From assembly GCA_964530825.1 (NCBI GenBank), contig CAZHCA010000009.1, positions 62,001 to 126,000 of the forward strand: a DNA stretch of 64,000 nt, in the 5' to 3' direction. Below are positions 53,643-61,520 of the stretch, piece after piece; the stretch's first letter is position 1, and each line of letters begins with the position of its first letter. The stretch comes from CAZHCA01 sp964530825. GTDB taxonomy: Bacteria; Bacteroidota; Bacteroidia; Chitinophagales; Saprospiraceae. The notes under the pieces were generated by a model. The model had not been told where the DNA came from. It ran no database searches and worked only from the letters and a program-made list of their open reading frames with translations. Position numbers and translations under genes: made by a program.

Positions 53643-54146
53643 ATGAAGTTGAAAAACTTTTTTTTCATCGGTCTATTCCTATTAACCAGCCAAGCCACTT
53701 TTGCTCAATTCAGTGCCGGCGCCGGTCTGAGTTTCGGTTCGGAAGTAGAACAGCTGGGCATCTTTGCACGGGGTCAGTATGATTTCACGGAGCAGATCCG
53801 TGCTGCGCTTACGATCAACTTTTTCTTTCCCGAAACAGAAGAAGTAAGCGTAATTGAAACGCGCAGCCAGGTAACTACCATCAATGCCGACGGTCATTAC
53901 ATTTTCCTCGACCAGGATCCGTTCAAAGTTTATGGTTTACTGGGTTTGAACTTTGCCATTGCCAATGCTGAAGTATCAGGCCCTGGCTTTGATGAAGATG
54001 ACAGCGAGTCGGAACTCGGTGTTAACCTGGGTGTAGGCGGTCAGTATTTTGTCAATGAGACTTTCTCACCATTTGCCGAGATCAAGTATGTCATTGGCGA
54101 GGCTGACCAGCTGGTCATCATGGCCGGTGTCCTGTTTTATTTTTAG
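53643..54146 (+). CDS. small outer-membrane beta-barrel protein
   Basis: A 167-residue protein from the ATG at 53643, where a signal peptide begins (MKLKNFFFIGLFLLTSQATFAQ in outline). The mature part has alternating beta strands (QYDFTEQIRAALTINFFF, AEIKYVIGEADQLVIMAGVLFYF at the C-terminus with terminal aromatic residue), typical of an 8-strand OmpX/OmpW-like barrel. Role unknown. It is transcribed alone and ends at a good terminator. Confidence 0.85.
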   Translation: MKLKNFFFIGLFLLTSQATFAQFSAGAGLSFGSEVEQLGIFARGQYDFTEQIRAALTINFFFPETEEVSVIETRSQVTTINADGHYIFLDQDPFKVYGLLGLNFAIANAEVSGPGFDEDDSESELGVNLGVGGQYFVNETFSPFAEIKYVIGEADQLVIMAGVLFYF

Positions 54147-54224
54147 ATAAAAAGAAACTGATTGTCTTTAGCGGCCCGATGCAACTGAATCTAAGGCACT
54201 ATGGCAATCATTCATTTACAGCCT

Positions 54225-54267
54225 AATGGGCTTGAGGGTTAGTTGCCTTCGAGCCCATTTTCTTTTT
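54225..54267 (+). terminator. intrinsic terminator of the beta-barrel gene
   Basis: A 14-bp stem, AATGGGCTTGAGGG with CCTTCGAGCCCATT (two wobbles), loop TTAGTTG and the run TTTTCTTTTT. Confidence 0.82.
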
Positions 54268-54319
54268 CGCCCTCCGCCAATTTGGCAAGCCCACTTCTTT
54301 TTTCTTCCTAAAACTTGGC

Positions 54320-54327
54320 TAGCTTTG
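54320..54327 (+). promoter_or_regulatory. groES: -7 box (TAGCTTTG) upstream of groES
   Basis: An exact TAnnTTTG match; TTT lies 19 nt upstream as a weak -33 element. This could drive basal expression of groESL. Confidence 0.45.
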
Positions 54328-54371
54328 CGTCCGTGGCAGAAAAACCTGTAAAAATGTCACATCATGCGGCT

Positions 54372-54387
54372 TGGCACGCGATATGCT
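54372..54387 (+). promoter_or_regulatory. groES: sigma-54-like promoter upstream of groES
   Basis: TGGCACG-N4-ATGCT matches the -24/-12 consensus TGGCACR-N4-TTGCW at all but one defined position, with exact spacing. The expected transcription start is near 54398, 56 nt before the groES ATG. No CIRCE repeat is visible. Confidence 0.5.
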
Positions 54388-54397
54388 AAGGATTAGG

Positions 54398-54411
54398 TGG
54401 CGCTTGCGCCA
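54398..54411 (+). repeat. hairpin at the predicted 5' end of the groESL mRNA
   Basis: TGGCG/CGCCA around CTTG. It starts exactly at the transcription start predicted from the sigma-54-like promoter, as in mRNAs protected by a 5' stem-loop. Confidence 0.5.
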
Positions 54412-54453
54412 AACCGAAAAAAACGATTCAAAAAACTTTAAACGCTTTGGATT

Positions 54454-54720
54454 ATGAGGCCCATCAACGACAGAGTTGTTGTAAAACCCTCTCCCGCTGA
54501 GGAGAAGACAGCGGGTGGAATTATCATACCCGACACTGCAAAAGAAAAACCCCAACAAGGGGAGGTGGTGGCCGTCGGCCCCGGTAAAGACGGCAAGGAA
54601 CTCACCGTACAAGTCGGCGACAAGGTTCTTTACGGCAAGTACGCCGGCCAAGAATTGCAGTACAATAATGAGGATTACCTCATCATGCGGGAAGATGATA
54701 TCCTGGTTATTCTTTCCTAA
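54454..54720 (+). CDS. groES: co-chaperonin GroES
   Basis: An 88-residue protein of standard length. It starts MRPINDRVVVKPSPAEEKTAGGI, contains the mobile loop near 17-30 (EKTAGGIIIPD) and GKYAGQE, and ends EDDILVIL. GroES caps the GroEL cage. groEL follows after 43 nt. Confidence 0.98.
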   Translation: MRPINDRVVVKPSPAEEKTAGGIIIPDTAKEKPQQGEVVAVGPGKDGKELTVQVGDKVLYGKYAGQELQYNNEDYLIMREDDILVILS

Positions 54721-54763
54721 CCCTTTTTTAATTCTACTTTCCTAATTTAAAAGCTAGAGCTCA

Positions 54764-56407
54764 ATGGCTAAAGAAATAAGTTTTGACAGAGAAGCGCGGG
54801 AAAAGCTGCGCGACGGGGTCAATGCCCTGGCGAATGCCGTCAAAGTGACCCTCGGTCCTAAAGGGCGCAACGTAGTACTTCAAAAAAGCTTCGGCGCACC
54901 CCAGATTACCAAAGACGGCGTGACGGTGGCTAAGGAAATCGAACTGGAGGAAGCCGTGGAAAACATGGGTGCCCAGATGGTGAAAGAGGTTGCCTCTAAA
55001 ACGGCCGATATCGCCGGTGATGGTACCACCACCGCTACCGTATTGGCGCAAGCCATGATCAATGCCGGCCTGAAAAACGTGACCGCCGGCGCCAATCCGA
55101 TGGACCTCAAGCGCGGCATGGACAAAGCCGTGAAAGTGGTGGTGAAATATCTGGCCGAACAGTCAGAACAAATCGGCGATGATTTTGAAAAAATCAAGCA
55201 GGTTGCTGCCATCTCCGCTAATAACGACGAAGAAATCGGCTCCCTAATCGCTGATGCCATGAAGCGCGTTTCCAAAGACGGCGTCATTACGGTAGAAGAA
55301 GCTAAAGGTACTGACACCTTTGTAGAAGAAGTGCTGGGTATGCAATTTGATCGCGGCTATCTGTCGCCCTACTTCGTGACGGATGCGGAAAACATGATTA
55401 CGGAATACGAAGATCCCTTCATCCTGATCCACGATAAGAAAATCAGCAACATGCAGGATGTGGTGCCCGTACTAGAAAAAGTAGTCGGTGCCGGTCGCCC
55501 GCTCCTGATCATTGCTGAAGATATCGAAAGCCAAGCGCTGGGCGTATTGGTGGTTAACCGTCTGCGCGCCCAGTTGAAGGTAGTTGCGGTTAAGGCACCT
55601 GGCTTCGGCGACCGCCGCAAAGCAATGCTGGAAGATATTGCCGTCCTGACTGGCGGTACGGTAATTAGTGAAGAGAAAGGTTACAAGCTGGAGAATGCCG
55701 GTTTGGAGCACCTGGGTACGGCTGAAAAAATCACCATCGATAAGGATAACACCACCATCGTGAATGGCCGTGGGGAGCAGACGCACATCGATGCCCGTAT
55801 CAACCAAATTAAAGGGCAAATCGAAAGTACGACTTCCGATTACGATCGCGAGAAACTGCAGGAGCGCCTGGCCAAGCTTGCCGGCGGTGTAGCAGTCTTG
55901 TACGTCGGCGCCCCATCCGAGGTAGAAATGAAGGAGAAAAAAGATCGCGTCGATGACGCCCTGCACGCTACCCGCGCCGCTGTTGAAGAGGGCATTGTGG
56001 CCGGTGGTGGTGTCGCCTTGGTGCGCGCTATAGATGCCATCAAAGATCTTACTGGAGAAAACGAAGATGAAACCATCGGCGTCAACATTGTACGCAAAGC
56101 CCTGGAATCTCCCTTACGCACAATCGTAGACAATGCCGGTCTCGAAGGATCAGTCATCCTGCAACAGGTCATGAACAGCAAAGGAAGTGAAGGCTACAAC
56201 GCCCGTACTGATTCCTTTGAAGACCTGAAGGTTTCGGGTGTGATCGACCCAACCAAGGTCACACGGATCGCACTGGAGAATGCTGGCTCCATCGCCGGTA
56301 TGGTACTTACTACCGAATGCGTTGTCAGCGACAAGCCCGAGCCGGAAGGCAACGGCCAAATGCCGGCTGGCGGCGGTATGCCCGGCGGTATGCCCGGCAT
56401 GATGTAA
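54764..56407 (+). CDS. groEL: chaperonin GroEL
   Basis: A 547-residue protein of standard length. Hallmarks are VTLGPKGRNVVL near 28-39, the ATP-site DGTTTATVLAQ near 86-96, the apical-domain segment and AAVEEGIVAGGGVALVRA near 404-421. The Gly-Met-rich tail (GGGMPGGMPGMM) is typical. It folds cytoplasmic proteins with GroES. A strong terminator follows after 30 nt. Confidence 0.99.
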   Translation: MAKEISFDREAREKLRDGVNALANAVKVTLGPKGRNVVLQKSFGAPQITKDGVTVAKEIELEEAVENMGAQMVKEVASKTADIAGDGTTTATVLAQAMINAGLKNVTAGANPMDLKRGMDKAVKVVVKYLAEQSEQIGDDFEKIKQVAAISANNDEEIGSLIADAMKRVSKDGVITVEEAKGTDTFVEEVLGMQFDRGYLSPYFVTDAENMITEYEDPFILIHDKKISNMQDVVPVLEKVVGAGRPLLIIAEDIESQALGVLVVNRLRAQLKVVAVKAPGFGDRRKAMLEDIAVLTGGTVISEEKGYKLENAGLEHLGTAEKITIDKDNTTIVNGRGEQTHIDARINQIKGQIESTTSDYDREKLQERLAKLAGGVAVLYVGAPSEVEMKEKKDRVDDALHATRAAVEEGIVAGGGVALVRAIDAIKDLTGENEDETIGVNIVRKALESPLRTIVDNAGLEGSVILQQVMNSKGSEGYNARTDSFEDLKVSGVIDPTKVTRIALENAGSIAGMVLTTECVVSDKPEPEGNGQMPAGGGMPGGMPGMM

Positions 56408-56437
56408 CGGCAACTGTTTATCGTTGAAGGATATATG

Positions 56438-56473
56438 AAGCCGGCTCGTCTACGGAGGGCCGGCTTTTTTTTT
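56438..56473 (+). terminator. intrinsic terminator of groESL
   Basis: AAGCCGGC/GCCGGCTT stem, 13-nt loop, then nine consecutive T residues. Confidence 0.92.
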
Positions 56474-56608
56474 AGCCGGGCACAGTTGATCAAGCTGTCT
56501 TCAAAATATAGTCTTCCTCCTGATCGGTAAATCGGCTTCTTCTATCGAAAAGGTTGTTCTGACTATAGAAAAACAGCTTTATTTAACTATGCTCAGATCT
56601 GTTGCATA

Positions 56609-59080
56609 ATGAATAACTGCTACCTTCTCTTTTTTCTGCTGTTTTTATCCGCTCCGGCATTCTCGCAGCTATCCGGAACCGTCACCGATGAAACGGGCGC
56701 CCCTTTATCCTTTGCCAGCGTATACTTGGAAGGTACGACCCGGGGTACAACGACAAATGCCGAAGGAAACTATAGCCTCGATCTCGAACCGGGTACCTAT
56801 CAGATCGTTTTTCAATACGTCGGTTACCGCCAAGTGACGCGCGAGATTGAAGCAACGGGGCGAATCCAAAAAATGGATGTTCAACTCACGCCCGAATCGA
56901 TCGACCTGACCGAGGTGGTGGTGAAAGCCGACGCAGAGGATCCCGCCTACGCCATCATCCGGAAAGCGCAAGCCAAGCGCACCTATTATCGCGACCTTAT
57001 CGACACCTATGCCTGCGAGGTATATATCAAAGGCAACATTAAGTTGCTCGATGCCCCGGAACGCATTCTTGGGCAGGATGTGGGCGACTTGGGCGGCATC
57101 CTGGACACCAATCGACAGGGTATCGTCTACCTGGCAGAATCGCGCTCCAAGCTATTCTTCCAGGCGCCCAACCGCTATAAAGAAGTTATGCTGGAAACCA
57201 AAGTCAGCGGCAACGATCAAGGCTTCGGTTTCAACCGCGCCTCCGATACCGACTTCAACCTCTACGAAAATACCGCCCAATTCAACCGGTCTATTGTATC
57301 GCCTATTGCCAACAATGCCATGAGCTATTACCGGTACAGGCTGGTGGGAACCTTGTTCGATAAAGACGGCCGCCTGATCAACAAAATTGAGGTTACCCCG
57401 AAACGGCCCGAAGATCCGGTATACCGAGGCTTTATTTACATCACCGAAGATTTATGGAACATCCAAAGCCTCGACCTGATGCTTACTTCGGGCGCCATGA
57501 AAATCCCGCCCATGGATACCCTGCGCCTCCAGCAGGTATATGTACCGGTACGCCAACCCGATGTTTGGCAGGTATTCACACAAAATATCGACTTCCGCCT
57601 GTCTTTTTTCGGTTTTGATACGCGAGGCCGGTTTACCAATATATATGCCGATTATAACTTATCGCCCGGCCTGAAAGACGGTTTTTTCAACAACGAAGTT
57701 TTTATCGTGGAAGATGGCGCCAACGAGCAACCACTCAGCCATTGGGACAGTATACGCCCTGTCCCGCTTACCCAGGACGAGGCGGTTGATTACGCACGCA
57801 AAGACAGCTTGCAAGTCATCTGGGAATCCAAACCTTATCGCGATAGTGTGGACCGGGAGAATAACCGCTTCCGGCCTTTTGATGTGCTCTTCGGCTACAC
57901 CTACCAGGACTCCTATAACCGGCGTTATTTTTCTTATGAGACCCCGCTCAATGCCATTCAATTCAATACGGTACAAGGATTTGCGGCCGACCTCAACCTG
58001 AATTATCGACAGGAGTACGACGATTACAACATCCGGTGGTGGGAGTTGAATCCCATCATAAATTACGGTTTTGCCGATCAGCGGCTGCGCGCTTCGGGGC
58101 GGTTCACTTTCCGCTTCGAGCAAATTCATCGGACCGAACTCGAACTCCAGGGGGGTATGCGTGCGGTGCAATTCAATCCGGAAGCGCCCATCAGCCCCTT
58201 CCTCAATACCCTGTACAGCCTGATCGACGAGCGGAACTTCATCCGGTTATACGATAAAAATTACGCCCAGGTCGGCTTTCAACGCGAGTTGATCAATGGC
58301 CTTTTCTTGCGAGCGCAGTTGGGCTTTGAAGAGCGTAGTCCGCTCACCAATCAGTCGGATTACAGCTTTGAAGGAGATGAAGAAAACGACTACGCTTCCA
58401 ATGATCCGCTCGATCCTACCAACTTCGAGCCTTCCTTCAACAAGCACCAGGCATGGGTAGGCGCACTGTCGCTGCGCATCCGCTTCCAGCAGCAATACAC
58501 CAGTTTCCCCAATCGCCGCTTTATCCAGGGCTCACCCTATCCTGATCTTTGGCTGGAGTACCGGGGTGGGTTTAATTTCGGATCCAGCGACGTGCGCTAC
58601 GATCGCATCAGCGCACGCATCGAGCAGGACGACATCCAGCTGGGAGTGTGGGGGCACATGGGCTTCCGCCTCGAGGCCGGCACCTTTTTAACCAGCGACC
58701 ACCAGTTATTTTTTATGGACTTTGAGCATTTCAACGGCAATCAAACTTTTTTCAGCAACCCCGAGCGCTATCTCAATAGCTATTTCCTGCTGCCCTACTA
58801 CGATTACAGCACCGACCGCGATTTTTACCAGGCCCACTGGCAGCACCATTTCGATGGCTGGCTGATGGACAAAATACCGCTCCTGCGCAAACTCGGCTGG
58901 ACGGCTGTAGCGGGCGCCCACTTCCTCTATACCCCCGACCGCCAGGACTATACCGAACTGACCATCGGGCTGGAGAACATAGGTTTCGGATTGTTCCGGA
59001 TTTTTCGCTTCGATACGGTCTTTGCCCACCGCCCCGACGGCACCTGGCAGACGGGCGTCGTGATGGGTATCGGGATTTAA
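56609..59080 (+). CDS. DUF5686 family outer-membrane protein with carboxypeptidase-regulatory-like domain
   Basis: An 823-residue protein with a signal peptide (to about 19, ending SAPAFS). A carboxypeptidase-regulatory-like domain follows (about 20-100; GTVTDETGAPLSFASVYLEGT near its start), then a DUF5686 region of beta strands and a C-terminal barrel ending VVMGIGI. The layout resembles TonB-dependent receptors without the plug and TonB box. Homologs are widespread in Bacteroidota; the function is unknown, with outer-membrane location predicted. Single gene after the groESL terminator. Confidence 0.92.
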   Translation: MNNCYLLFFLLFLSAPAFSQLSGTVTDETGAPLSFASVYLEGTTRGTTTNAEGNYSLDLEPGTYQIVFQYVGYRQVTREIEATGRIQKMDVQLTPESIDLTEVVVKADAEDPAYAIIRKAQAKRTYYRDLIDTYACEVYIKGNIKLLDAPERILGQDVGDLGGILDTNRQGIVYLAESRSKLFFQAPNRYKEVMLETKVSGNDQGFGFNRASDTDFNLYENTAQFNRSIVSPIANNAMSYYRYRLVGTLFDKDGRLINKIEVTPKRPEDPVYRGFIYITEDLWNIQSLDLMLTSGAMKIPPMDTLRLQQVYVPVRQPDVWQVFTQNIDFRLSFFGFDTRGRFTNIYADYNLSPGLKDGFFNNEVFIVEDGANEQPLSHWDSIRPVPLTQDEAVDYARKDSLQVIWESKPYRDSVDRENNRFRPFDVLFGYTYQDSYNRRYFSYETPLNAIQFNTVQGFAADLNLNYRQEYDDYNIRWWELNPIINYGFADQRLRASGRFTFRFEQIHRTELELQGGMRAVQFNPEAPISPFLNTLYSLIDERNFIRLYDKNYAQVGFQRELINGLFLRAQLGFEERSPLTNQSDYSFEGDEENDYASNDPLDPTNFEPSFNKHQAWVGALSLRIRFQQQYTSFPNRRFIQGSPYPDLWLEYRGGFNFGSSDVRYDRISARIEQDDIQLGVWGHMGFRLEAGTFLTSDHQLFFMDFEHFNGNQTFFSNPERYLNSYFLLPYYDYSTDRDFYQAHWQHHFDGWLMDKIPLLRKLGWTAVAGAHFLYTPDRQDYTELTIGLENIGFGLFRIFRFDTVFAHRPDGTWQTGVVMGIGI

Positions 59081-59224
59081 ACGGTAAAAAGGGGACGCAG
59101 CTCTAACCTTTAGAATTAGCGCGGTAGCTACAACTGTTAAATTCTTATATTTTTTCTCCTAAAATGTGCAGGGTCCGGGCTGTTATCCTATTTTTGCCCT
59201 GTCATAACTCATGAAAAAAATCGG

Positions 59225-59251
59225 GACGCGATACAGTCGCGTCTTTTTTTT
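59225..59251 (+). terminator. strong intrinsic terminator
   Basis: GACGCGA/TCGCGTC stem around TACAG, then eight T residues. It may end the DUF5686 transcript, 145 nt upstream, or a short RNA started at the TATTTTTG box. Confidence 0.88.
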
Positions 59252-59273
59252 ATCCCTATTTTCTCGCCAATTG

Positions 59274-59300
59274 GTCCGGAATCGTGACGAAATTCCGGAC
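59274..59300. repeat. 9-bp perfect inverted repeat
   Basis: GTCCGGAAT at 59274-59282 and ATTCCGGAC at 59292-59300 with a 9-nt spacer. The symmetry suits a dimeric DNA-binding protein or a hairpin. Confidence 0.5.
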
Positions 59301-59581
59301 AGGAACGCACCAAAGGAATCCCACCTTTCCGCAGGTAGAAGTATATAGTTTATACCCAAGATTTCGTGGTTTTTCGCGGTAACACCAGCGTACCGGCTTT
59401 GGAGGATGCGTTACCCTACCGGATCAGATTGGCATATTCCCGCTGCCGCTTACCCCTGGCGCATTTTTTCTGGAATCCCCTGGGGAGAGGCCTTAACCAC
59501 CTGGACGGAGATGTCAAAAATGTCGGCTTTTTCACCATAAAGGCTGGTGATGGGAGCGGACTGGCAGGTAACGCATCTGAA

Positions 59582-59818
59582 TCAGGAGTTGGAGTCGTAT
59601 TCCTCCCCACCCGAAAAGTCGGTTTGAGCTAAATAGATCAGAATAAAGCCAACGATGATCATAACCAGGCGCGTCACAAAACCGAAGAGTGGGCCTGGCC
59701 TATCGATCCAAACCAGGAAAGACAGCTGTACGCCCACCAGACTGAGAAAGAGCGCCAGCAGGCCGGTACCGGCCAGGAGAAAGCCAACTAAGGTAAGCCA
59801 AGCGTTGTTTTTCTTCAT
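59582..59818 (-). CDS. small two-helix membrane protein
   Basis: A 78-residue protein from the ATG at 59818 (another ATG is three codons upstream). It has hydrophobic helices at about 7-28 and 46-65 and a polar, acidic C-terminus (SGGEEYDSNS). I do not recognise a family. It is divergent from the HMG-CoA lyase gene, 127 nt away. Function unknown. Confidence 0.65.
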   Translation of the reverse strand: MKKNNAWLTLVGFLLAGTGLLALFLSLVGVQLSFLVWIDRPGPLFGFVTRLVMIIVGFILIYLAQTDFSGGEEYDSNS

Positions 59819-59945
59819 GTATGTCATTTTTTGGTGGAACAATCGGGCTGCTACGAGGGTTTGAAACCCTTTCATTTTGCAGTATTTTTCTAACGGCCCG
59901 GCAAAGATAACCATACCGAACGACCCAACTGTACCTGACCAAAGT

Positions 59946-60803
59946 ATGATCAAACTCATTGAATGTCCACGGGATGCTATGCAAGGGATTAAACCCTTCA
60001 TCCCTACTGAGGATAAAGCGCGCTACATCAACCAGCTCCTGCGAGTCGGATTCGACACCATTGACTTCGGGAGCTTTGTATCTCCCAAAGCCATCCCCCA
60101 GATGCGGGATACGGCCGAAGTATTGGGGCAACTCGACCTCAAAGATACGGCTGCCAAACTGCTTGCCATCGTCGCCAACCGGCGCGGTGCCTATGATGCC
60201 TGTCAATTTGATGAAATCACTTATTTGGGGTACCCTTTTTCCATTTCCGAGACTTTCCAGCTGCGCAATACCAATGCCACCATAGAGGAATCACTCGAGC
60301 GGGTCGGGCAGATTCAGGAAATCTGTCAACAAAACGGTAAGCAAATGGTGCTCTACATTTCCATGGGCTTTGGCAACCCTTACGGCGACCCTTGGAACAT
60401 GGAAATTGTGCAAAAATGGGTCGACCGCCTAGTCGACATGGATATCTTGATTTTTCAGCTTTCCGATACCATCGGCGTGGCCAGCCCGAATAGTATCAGC
60501 TACCTGTTCAGCAACCTTATTCCGGCCTATCCCGAGGTGGAATTCGGCGCGCATTTTCACACGACCCCACAGACCTGGCGGGAAAAGGTAGCTACAGCCT
60601 ATGAGAACGGTTGCCGGCGCTACGACGGTGCGATCATGGGCTACGGCGGCTGCCCCATGGCCAAAGACGACCTCACTGGTAATATGCCCACCGAGAATAT
60701 GGTCTTTTTCTTCCAAGACGCTAAGGTCGACCTCGGCATCGACCTGGATGCCTTCCGGGAAGCCAGTGCAATTGCCCAAACGGTTTTCCCACAGGATCAT
60801 TGA
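59946..60803 (+). CDS. hydroxymethylglutaryl-CoA lyase
   Basis: A 285-residue TIM-barrel enzyme of the HMGL-like family from the ATG at 59946 (MIKLIECPRDAMQGI). Active-site signs are the Arg-Asp of ECPRDA, the metal-binding histidines in GAHFHTT, and the mobile-loop cysteine in GYGGCPMAKDDLTGN. It splits HMG-CoA into acetyl-CoA and acetoacetate, in leucine catabolism or ketone metabolism. Close relatives include other HMGL-family lyases, so substrate is probable rather than proven. Cytoplasmic. Confidence 0.92.
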   Translation: MIKLIECPRDAMQGIKPFIPTEDKARYINQLLRVGFDTIDFGSFVSPKAIPQMRDTAEVLGQLDLKDTAAKLLAIVANRRGAYDACQFDEITYLGYPFSISETFQLRNTNATIEESLERVGQIQEICQQNGKQMVLYISMGFGNPYGDPWNMEIVQKWVDRLVDMDILIFQLSDTIGVASPNSISYLFSNLIPAYPEVEFGAHFHTTPQTWREKVATAYENGCRRYDGAIMGYGGCPMAKDDLTGNMPTENMVFFFQDAKVDLGIDLDAFREASAIAQTVFPQDH

Positions 60804-60855
60804 AATTGCGCTGGGTAGACCTGTATTAGGAGCTGCCTCTAAACTTATTTTAGCC

Positions 60856-60887
60856 TTGCCAAAAAGTTAAAAACATCCTATCTTTTG
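60856..60887 (+). promoter_or_regulatory. possible promoter of the Mpo1-like gene
   Basis: TTG at 60856-60858, then 20 nt, then TATCTTTTG at 60879-60887, close to the Bacteroidota consensus with one extra base in the second box. The gene's ATG is 33 nt downstream. Confidence 0.4.
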
Positions 60888-60919
60888 AGCGACTTGATTC
60901 AAAACAATCCTTTGAAATT

Positions 60920-61393
60920 ATGGGAAAAACGATTGATTGGTATTTGGAAAAGTATGGGGAAAGCCATCAAAATCACACCAATAAACTCATCCATTGGGTT
61001 TGTGTTCCGGCCATCATGTTCAGTCTGTTTGGCCTGCTGTACGCTATCCCCTTTCCGGTAGGGCGCGATTTGTTTACCAACTGGGCTTTGGTTGTATTGG
61101 TGATAGCCTTGCTCTACTACCTGCGACTATCCATTCCCATGTTTTTAGGGTTTGTCATCATCGGTGGCCTCATGGTTTGGGGCAATAATGTCATTTACCA
61201 CGCCGTCGGAGAAAATGCCGGCCGGCTTGCTCTCATCTCCCTAGCCATTTTTGCGATCGCCTGGATCGGCCAGTTTATTGGCCATAAAATTGAAGGCAAA
61301 AAGCCTTCCTTCCTGCAGGACGTGCAGTTCCTTCTCATCGGCCCGGCCTGGTTACTGCATTTTATTTTTAAGCGGGTAGGCATTGCTTACTAA
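60920..61393 (+). CDS. Mpo1-like (DUF962) membrane protein
   Basis: A 157-residue protein with about four hydrophobic helices. It starts MGKTIDWYLEKYGESHQNHTNKLIHW, a typical DUF962 N-terminus with conserved His residues, and contains AWIGQFIGHKIEGKKPSFLQD near 113-133. Yeast Mpo1 is an iron-dependent dioxygenase that shortens 2-hydroxy fatty acids by one carbon; bacterial members are untested. Inner membrane predicted. It starts 116 nt after HMG-CoA lyase and seems to have its own promoter. Confidence 0.88.
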   Translation: MGKTIDWYLEKYGESHQNHTNKLIHWVCVPAIMFSLFGLLYAIPFPVGRDLFTNWALVVLVIALLYYLRLSIPMFLGFVIIGGLMVWGNNVIYHAVGENAGRLALISLAIFAIAWIGQFIGHKIEGKKPSFLQDVQFLLIGPAWLLHFIFKRVGIAY

Positions 61394-61520
61394 AAGATTT
61401 ACCTTCCAGCTTGATAGCATTACGCCCGCCGGGAATGCTCCGCAGTGACAGGAAACGACATTCAGCCTCTGGTGCAGCAGTAAGCCTCTGCTATAAACCA
61501 GAGTCCAGCAGTGCGTATGC

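Larger units (their letters stand above)
54147..54453. other. intergenic region before groES
   Basis: Contains the terminator of the beta-barrel gene (54225-54267), then two candidate groES promoters, a 5' hairpin and no gene. Confidence 0.6.
59081..59581. other. intergenic region with terminator, inverted repeat and possible small RNA
   Basis: No protein-coding gene is convincing. A TATTTTTG box (59189-59196) is followed by a strong terminator at 59225-59251, and then by the inverted repeat GTCCGGAAT/ATTCCGGAC at 59274-59300. The remaining ~280 nt show nothing recognisable. Confidence 0.5.

Noticed and set aside
54268..54453. CIRCE element upstream of groES
   Set aside because: No TTAGCACTC-N9-GAGTGCTAA-like repeat is present.
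59211..59348. 45-codon frame starting MKKIGTRYSRV
   Set aside because: It runs straight through a strong terminator hairpin and its T-run, so it is more likely a chance frame than a gene.
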